Positions 57,422 through 64,000 of a stretch of 64,000 nt of DNA are shown in pieces. The position numbers were made by a program, and so were the translations under genes. The notes beneath the pieces are model-generated. The model had not been told where the DNA came from. It made no database searches and worked only from the letters and a program-made list of their open reading frames with translations. The stretch comes from Galeopsis tetrahit (lineage: Eukaryota; Streptophyta; Magnoliopsida; Lamiales; Lamiaceae), in the NCBI GenBank assembly GCA_963675135.1, contig OY776119.1, forward strand, positions 72,099,727 to 72,163,726, in the 5' to 3' direction. Position 1 is the stretch's first letter. Each line of letters begins with the position of its first letter.

Positions 57422-59160
57422 TTCTGTTATAATGTCACACGGGTCGTTCTCTCGTTTATTACGGTATTCAACACATGTTATACGTCGATATTCACGTTAT
57501 ACACAATACTCGTATAAAATATCAGGTGGATCTAGAAGAATGGTCCGTACGGTGTCGTTAGTGACGTTAACGACTTTCGTTTCGTTATAATGTCACACAA
57601 GTCGTTATCTCGTTTTCGTGTGTCAACTATGAAACCTAAGTTTCTCGATATCATCATTTTACAACTTGACATGTTTTTAAAAAGAGGATGACATAGTTTT
57701 ACTAAAGTTAACGTGTTCGAAAAACGATGCATGGTTTGATTGATAAACAACACATGATTTATATAACTTTGAATATAGTGATTAAGTGAAATGACCGATG
57801 ATTAATCAGTGGTGTACTATCCAATGAACATGGCATCCGAAACGTAAATAATCACTCTAGACCCTTTTAAATAATGGTCATAGAAATTATTCGACACTTG
57901 TACACAACATGTTGTGTCGTTAGTTACGTTAACGACCTTCGTTCCGTTACAATGTCACACGGGTCGTTCTCTCGTTTATCGGGGTATTCAACACACGTTA
58001 TACGTCGATATCCACATTATACACAGTACTCGTATAAAATATCAGGTGGATTTAGGAGAATGGTCGGTACAGTGTCGTTAGTGACGTTAACGACCTTCAT
58101 TCCGTTATAATGTCACACGAGTTGTTATCTCGTTTTCGTGTGTCAAATATGAAACCTAAGTTCTCCGATGTCATCATTTTACAACTTAACATGTTTTTAC
58201 GAAAAGGACGATATAATTTTACTAAATTTAACATGTTCAAAATGATGCATGGGTTGATTGATAAACATCACATGATTTATATAAATTAGAATATAGTGAT
58301 TGAGTGAAATGACAGATGATTATTAAGTGGTGTACTGTCCAATGAACATGGCATCCGAAATGCAAATAATCACTTTAAACCCTTTTAAATAATGGTCATG
58401 GAAGTTATTCAACACTTATACACAACATAATGTATCGTTAGTGACGTTAACGAACTTCGTTCCGTTATAATGTCACAGGGGTCGTTCTCTCGTTTATCGT
58501 GGTATTCAACACATGTTATACGTTGATATCCACGTTATGCACAATAATCGTATAAAATATCAGGTGGATCTAGGAGAATGATCGATATAGTGTCGTTAGT
58601 GACGTTAACGACCTTCGTTCCGTTATAATGTCACACGAGTCGTTATCTTATTTTTGTGTGTCAAATATGAAACCTAAGTTCCCCGATGTAATGATTTTAC
58701 AACTTAACATGTTTTTACGAAGATGACGACATGATTTTACTAAATTTAACATGTTTAAAAATTATGCATGATTTGATTGATAAACAACACATGATTTATA
58801 TAACTTAGAATATAGTGATTGAGTGAAATGACCGATGATTAATCAGTGGTGTACTGTCCAATGAACATGGCATCCGAAACGCAAATAATCACTGTAGGCC
58901 ATTTTAAATAATGGTCATGGAAGTTATTCGACACTTGTACACAACATACTTTATCGTTAGTGACTTAACGATCTTCGTTCTGTTATAATGTCACAGGGTC
59001 GTTCTCTCGTTTATTGGGGTATTCAATACAAAATATACGTCGATATCCACGTTATACAAAGTAATTGTATAAAATATCAGGTGGATATAGGAAAATGGTA
59101 TGTACAGTGTCGTTAGTGACGTTAACGACCTTCGTTCCGTTATAATATCACACGGTTTTC
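57413..59160 (+). repeat. ~520-bp satellite-like array, 3.3 copies
   Basis: GGGTCGTTCTCTCGTTTAT recurs at 57441, 57961, 58479 and 58996. Within each unit a sub-block (GACGTTAACGACCTTCGTTC then CGTTATAATGTCACAC) occurs twice. Units differ by scattered substitutions. Frames here repeat from unit to unit but have no family features; I treat them as non-coding. Confidence 0.9.
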
Positions 59161-59559
59161 TCTAAATTTTTAAACATGTATTTTATGTTACTCTTAGGCC
59201 GCAATCTTTTAAATAGGTATTAGTACCCTCTTTCTCTAAATTTTAAAACATGTATTTTATATTGTTTTTTGGTTGCACTATTTTAAATAGGTATTAGTAT
59301 TCTTGATGCAAAAATAAAATAAAATTTAAGCATCCATGAGGTAGATAAAACTACAATCAAATTTCACCTAAATAAAATTTTACAATATACATCAATTTTA
59401 AATGACTACATTCTACAATTTAATCAACCCCTCAACAAAAACAATAAAAACAAAGATGAAATTTTAAATATAAATTTAATATTAAAACATTCATATTATG
59501 TTCATGAATTTTAAAAAAAAAAATTACATGCTTTGTGGACTATATACTTCAATTACAAA
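59161..59559. other. AT-rich interior sequence
   Basis: A short duplication (CTCTAAATTTT.AAACATGTATTTTAT at about 59160 and 59233). No gene. Confidence 0.4.
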
Positions 59560-60150
59560 AAAAAAATGATGATCGAAAATGTCGAATGCTAGTTTCTTCC
59601 TCAATTCGGGCATGTCATTACAACAAATTGTACTAACATCTTCGTGTAGCGCCAAACACTCAATGTACTTTATCCTAAAAATACCACAATCAAAACCTCA
59701 ATGTGGTATTTCTCATCCACTTTCGATCGTATCAACTTAGGGAGGATCTTTGCCAAGGTCTTCATCATGGCATGTCTACGACGGCTATTCATACTATCAT
59801 AAATTTCAATCACTTCGAATTTCATACCAACTTTCAGTGCAATCCAATGCTCGAGACAATTAAAAGGGATATATAAGAATCTACAACCCTTCCAAGACTT
59901 TCCTAATGACATATCGAAGTAAATGTTTTACGCCCTTCTCGTCAGAATAATCGTCAAAATATGATTCCCTTATCAACAATTTATCCATTTTACTTAAACT
60001 TGGTATTTCATACATAAACGAATGAACTGTATTCGCAAGGAGAACAAAATACATGTTTAGGATACATGAATCCTGACAAGGAGAGATTAACAACGAATCT
60101 TTGCTTGCCCCAAAACCTTTCGATTGTAAGCAAACTCCAATGCCATATCT
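59560..60150 (-). pseudogene. Ulp1 (C48) cysteine protease-like domain, frameshifted
   Basis: Ulp1-type proteases remove SUMO-like modifiers; plant Mutator-like and CACTA elements often carry relatives. On the minus strand: a lead region (DKLLIRESYFDDYSDEKGVK, about 59950), then in another frame CRFLYIPFNCLEHWIALKVG (59820-59885) with the catalytic His in EHW, then VIEIYDS with the catalytic Asp. After a further shift and a TGA come GFDCGIFRIKYIECL (about 59650-59695) with the catalytic Cys. Order and spacing His-Asp-Cys fit the C48 catalytic core. At least two frameshifts and one stop make it non-functional. Assignment to C48 is from motif recall. Confidence 0.62.
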
Positions 60151-61848
60151 TGTAAATATACACAAATTTAATATTAGTTCAACTATTATAGAAAAAAAAA
60201 AAAATATGGAGGCGGAAAGATTTAACAAAATAAATTACAACTATATTCAAGAAATCAGCCTAAGCTGCCCACAACAATTCCTAATACTCAATTCCCAAAT
60301 AATTCTCCATTGTACTCCTAACTGTTATCTAGCACATATTTATATGACAAACTTATGGCCTTATGGGCCCAAATATACACAAAAAATGTAGTAGGTAATC
60401 AATATACAAAAAAAATAGGTAGCAGGTACTCAATATATAAAAAACCACATAAATACACACTCAAATATAATAAATTGTAGTTTTCTACTTCAAGTTTAAT
60501 AAATATAAATAATAAGGTAGCAGGTAAGCAATTCCACCTTCATGCAACGAAAGAAATTCGAGTTGATCTGTTTAAAGTTTAATAAATAATTCTTCTGGTT
60601 TTTGCAGGCCTGCAAGAAGGATGGTATATGATGGAGGAAGCATTACCATTGCAGTTCTTCTAGTTATTTATGTTACATGTAGAGACACTTGTTGCTTTGT
60701 GTTTGACTCATGCGTTTTCTATCACTTATGATGCCACTAACTCACAACCACTAATCAAGAGAGCAACACCCTGCCTACATTTAAGTTCAGTACTTCAGTT
60801 ATACTGAAAATTTACTTAATCCCAATTCACAGCCCCAAGTAAGACACTCTGCAGATTTTCCTATCATTTACAAAAACAAACAAGAATATATACAGCTAAT
60901 CAAGAGAGAAAAAGAAACATCAAACAAGTTGTATAAAATACACTAGACAGTGCAATTTCAAAGCATAAAAATTGAATAAATTTGAAATATTACATCAATA
61001 GGAACATATACACAAACCCTACTCATAACAAAATATGGAAATCGTTCAACTTGAAGCAAAAGTAAACAACTTGAGGAGAATTTAACTATAAAAAAACTCA
61101 AATTCGACTGCTCAACAAGTGTTTGACAAAATGCCTCAAACAAAAAATTGCATTCAAATACAAAATTGAAAGCAAAACCATGTTACCCCTGCTTAATAAT
61201 CGAACATAACTCAAATTCCCACATAAAAAATGAGAAATTTGTACTTTTTTTGGGCAAATTTAGAAAAACAAGACAATTCTTGAAAATATAGTTGGTGTCA
61301 ATAAATCCTCCAAACAAGACAATTCCTGAAAATATAATTGGTGGAATGCATATTATTGCACCAACAAGAAGCATACCACTTGTATTGAGGTCATATAACC
61401 CCCCCCCCACCCAACTAATTGAAATGAATTTAAAATCTACAAATTAAAATTAACAATTTTTGGAATCAAAGAGTTAGTGGAGCAGCAATTTTAATTATAG
61501 AAAAAGCATCTTGGGATGGTAACCAAGATTTTGATAAATGTATCCAAAATCACAGTGTAAGAGTAAGAACATACATTAGTCACACAAAAATAAGGTCAAG
61601 AAAGAAAAAAAATCTTATAAATCCACCAAAGAATAAATACTGAAATGCGTTTCACATTTGGAAGACCTGAAATTATTGCAATGATCAGGGATAACGATGT
61701 TTTCATTTCGATCACTAATTCCTAATTCCAAAATCCAAATTCGAGATGATATTCAACATATCATTCATAGCATAACTCGAAATCAGTCGCAAGAAATATA
61801 ATTAAGCTAAAACTGACAGAGAAACGAATCGTTCAACCAACCTTTGCC
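60151..61848. other. AT-rich interior sequence of the candidate element
   Basis: No exon or domain recognised. GGTAGCAGGT words at about 60414, 60421 and 60507 resemble GGTAGCAGGTTC near the right end (62798). A run of nine C occurs at about 61402-61410. The last exon of the gene fragment at 61849-62560 was looked for here and not found. Confidence 0.4.
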
Positions 61849-62560
61849 TTGGCTTGCATCTTCTCTACAAATGTCACATAACGCTTCAATGAATAATCCT
61901 TTGAGTCCCCAAGAACAGCCACCATCGCCTAATTTTCAATGTAATACAAAATAAGTCAAAATCAATCATACTTCCCATTATGCCAGATTTATTTACACTT
62001 CAAAGCCAGTTGCTTAAGCATATACCCTACATAAATTTCCAAATTTTTACTCATTAACCTAAAATTCGTTTCCAATTTTCGTATTACAAAGAGGCGCAAG
62101 GCAAAAGAGTGAACAAATACCTCATCGGACATGAAGGCAGCGAGATCCGACACATAGGCGGCGAGGACGGCGGAGACGGTGGCAGGACCGACGCCCTTCA
62201 GGATCGTTAACTCCGAGACGGCTTTGGAGATATCAGGTAAGGAAGCAAACGCCTTCCTAGAGGCGTCTCTAACGACGTCATTTAGGGATGAAACGAAGGA
62301 CAATAGGCGTGGCATCCACTTTTCGCGGCCCAACTTCCACTCCATGAGCCTGGAGAGTTCATCGGTAATGATATATGGGTGGGGGTTTCAGAGGTGGAGA
62401 AGATTTGGGAGGTCTTTGTGGTAGAAATCTCGAGGGTAATGAGGTTGGGTTTTTCAAGGTTTTGTATTGCAGATTCGTATAAGGAGAGGGCTTCACTCCA
62501 TAGATGGGTGTCCAAGGATTTGAAATGGGAAACAAAGGAAGAATTGGGGGAGGAAGTACA
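61849..62560 (-). pseudogene. Decayed fragment of a conserved plant helix-hairpin-helix (DNA-glycosylase-like) protein
   Basis: The minus-strand first exon reads FKSLDTHLWSEALSLYESAI then NLEKPNLITL. One base is missing (about 62432) before DFYHKDLPNLLHL, a TGA follows where Arg or Trp is expected, then PHPYIITDELSRLMEWKLG, DISKAVSELTILKGVGPATV and AAYVSDLAAFMSDE. A GT donor at about 62121 ends it. A second exon at 61927-61849 (AMVAVLGDSKDYSLKRYVTF, VEKMQAKAK) has correct AG and GT borders. The ILKGVGPAT segment is the helix-hairpin-helix, as in HhH-GPD-like proteins. This matches a conserved plant protein of unknown function that I recall; its C-terminal exon is missing. The intron is kept, so capture or duplication was at DNA level. 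Confidence 0.7.
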
Positions 62561-62904
62561 GATTACCTACCGTGAATTAGATGGAATTGGGAATATGAAC
62601 CCTAATTTCTCATTTAATTAATTAGACTATTTTTATAAAGTATTTAAATAATGTAATTTGAATTAAAAATGGTAAGAGTAGGATAATAATTTAATTATTT
62701 ATTTAAATTTTTTTATTTTTTATTAAAGAAGGGTAATATAGTAAATAACAAAATACACTTTAAAAAATAATTATATTAAAATAAACCTGTATAACAGGTA
62801 GCAGGTTCATACGACGCATACGATGCCACGTGGCGCAATTCGACAAAGTGACTATATAGTCACTTTGTACAATTTGACTATAGTAAGAATTACCCATATA
62901 AATA

Positions 62905-63384
62905 TTATATATTTCTTCTTAATTGAATTTTACATAGTATTTAGATGTGCCAACTGCCACGGTCTAAATTAAAAAAAAATGAATATAAGATAAAATAAAA
63001 ACGAATATTTAAAAATTGATATATTCAATTTGATTTTAAATATAAATTATGAATCATAAAAAAAATGATTGAAGATAACAAATTTTGAATTTTATTTTAT
63101 ATAATTTTGAATAGATTTATATTCATTTGAATTTGAGATCAAAACAATAAAAATAAATCAAACCTTATATATCAAGATCATAATAGATACTCCCATTTCT
63201 TTATTGAGACAATAAGAAAATTAGATTAAATTATAATATCTAAAACGTGACCTACCGAAGAATCGAAAGAGAGAGAAATATCATCATCATCTAGTAGAAA
63301 TTTACAAAATAAATTATACATGTTGATATCATATTAAAAAAGCGATAGAAGGAGATTCGTTTAAAGAAGGAGATGATCATTATA
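62905..63384. other. AT-rich intergenic sequence
   Basis: Nothing recognised to the right of the candidate Mutator-like element. Confidence 0.4.
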
Positions 63385-64000
63385 TATAGGAGATGAGATT
63401 GAGCTGCGTCCAGTATGGCCTCTCGCTCCTATTCTACACGGCAGTCCATACGTTCCACTTAGCTATCATTGGCTTAAGAAGACGTCGAGATTACACCGCT
63501 GATAAGGCACCTTTAGAATGGTTATATCCAAGTAAAGCTAGAAGTCCCAACACAATTTATTCCTTTCCCCATGAAAATAACCTGCTTGATAAGATACCTC
63601 CGATACGAATTACTATCAATATGTGTTAAGGAAAGAAGAATGGCCATGATAAAGAAATGCTTTTGACCTCTCTTTCTTTCTCTATTCAAGCATATCTTTA
63701 AGTGGATTGGCTCATATAAGATAAGATAGAAGATCAAAGCCAATCTTTTATGTTTCTACTCGTGGATCACGAAGCCAATCACTCACTTATAAGACTTCAT
63801 AACTAATCATAGTGCTGAGGAATGGGCTGCTAGAGGACATATTGGTTTACCGGGCTTGCAACCATGCCGCTACTCCATGAGCTTGCTTCCACAAGAGTCG
63901 CTATACCTATATACCTACGATACTCTGACTTCGTTAAAGATAGATCGCGCTAAGTAAAAGCTTCTGATTCACCATTATGAAATTCTACCTCAACCATTCT
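63385..64000. other. Higher-GC segment, possibly organelle-derived
   Basis: From about 63385 base composition becomes balanced and low-complexity runs disappear, unlike the preceding 60 kb. Words such as CTATACCTATATACCTACGA (about 63901) and AAGATAGATCGCGCTAAGTA look like plant mitochondrial intergenic DNA. No complete gene is readable and the segment runs off the window edge, so this is a guess based on composition. Confidence 0.25.

Larger units (their letters stand above)
56715..62895. mobile_element. Candidate 6.2-kb Mutator-like element with Ulp1-like and captured host sequences
   Basis: Ends GGGACCTTCTACATGTAGTC and, on the other strand, GGGTAATTCTTACTATAGTC are imperfect inverted repeats flanked by an exact 9-bp duplication. 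Subterminal blocks TCGTATGGTGTCGTATGA (about 56742) and, inverted, TCGTATGCGTCGTATGA (about 62808-62825) also match. Inside are an 84-bp hairpin repeat, a ~520-bp satellite, a broken Ulp1-like protease region and a decayed plant gene fragment with its intron. No MURA-type transposase is seen. Ulp1-like genes in Mutator-like elements are known (Kaonashi type). The boundaries are inferred and could be wrong. Confidence 0.58.

Noticed and set aside
57254..58110. Open frames repeating across the hairpin and satellite arrays
   Set aside because: They recur because the DNA repeats; peptides have no domain and start codons shift between units.
1..64000. tRNA, rRNA or microRNA genes
   Set aside because: I looked for cloverleaf and conserved rRNA words by eye and found none that I could support; a covariance-model scan would be needed to exclude them.

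Overview
This is nuclear DNA of a flowering plant, very probably a eudicot. It is AT-rich and packed with plant-type transposable elements: Ty1/copia LTR retrotransposons, an L1-type LINE, Mutator-like, hAT-like, Harbinger-like and Stowaway-like DNA elements, and Helitron ends. Coding exons have GT/AG introns. Only one host gene looks intact, a three-exon class III peroxidase of the PER17 type at 44365-46112. I cannot name the species.

Layout. 1-5.2 kb: exon-like scraps, an IQM-family (calmodulin-binding) pseudogene lying between two ~200-bp direct repeats, and a tiny Helitron. 4.8-10.75 kb: a duplicated unit whose second copy was split by an hAT-like element (itself carrying a Mutator-like foldback element) and by a truncated minus-strand copia element. 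11.35-23.3 kb: a three-level nest. A copia gag relic holds a decayed Tork-like copia element (target-site duplication, TSD, GCTTT), which holds a young copia element with two indistinguishable 255-bp LTRs, TSD GGTGG and one open 1439-codon polyprotein. 24.4-25.0 kb: a 188-bp unit in three tandem copies carrying a short piece resembling the GCP3 N-terminus. 25.3-27.9 kb: a defective duplicate of the peroxidase locus, interrupted by a Harbinger-like MITE. 27.9-32.5 kb: a nearly complete minus-strand copia element with one frameshift. 33.3-33.6 kb: a third copy of the peroxidase 3' flank. 35.0-37.7 kb: a 5'-truncated LINE.

38-43.6 kb holds a second Harbinger-like MITE and two long-TIR Mutator-like elements (TSDs of 9 and about 10 bp). 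44.4-46.1 kb is the peroxidase gene. 47.5-52.2 kb begins with a minus-strand Helitron-type 3' end and then holds exon-like fragments of several genes (a proteasome beta-4-like piece and pieces I cannot name). 52.3-53.4 kb is a Mutator-like foldback element of the same family as the one at 6.5-7.1 kb. 53.5-56.2 kb holds three Stowaway-like MITEs, a LINE RNase H relic, and a foldback element whose loop contains a degenerate telomere-type array.

56.7-62.9 kb is the most interesting segment. A 6.2-kb stretch is bounded by imperfect inverted ends and an exact 9-bp duplication. It contains hairpin minisatellites, a ~520-bp satellite array, a broken Ulp1 (C48) protease-like region and a decayed, intron-containing fragment of a plant helix-hairpin-helix gene. 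I read it as a non-autonomous Mutator-like element with captured host sequence. The last 600 bp differ in composition and may be organelle-derived.

Apart from the peroxidase and the young copia polyprotein, essentially every coding trace carries stops, frameshifts or truncations. The window mainly records sequential insertion, duplication and gene-fragment capture.
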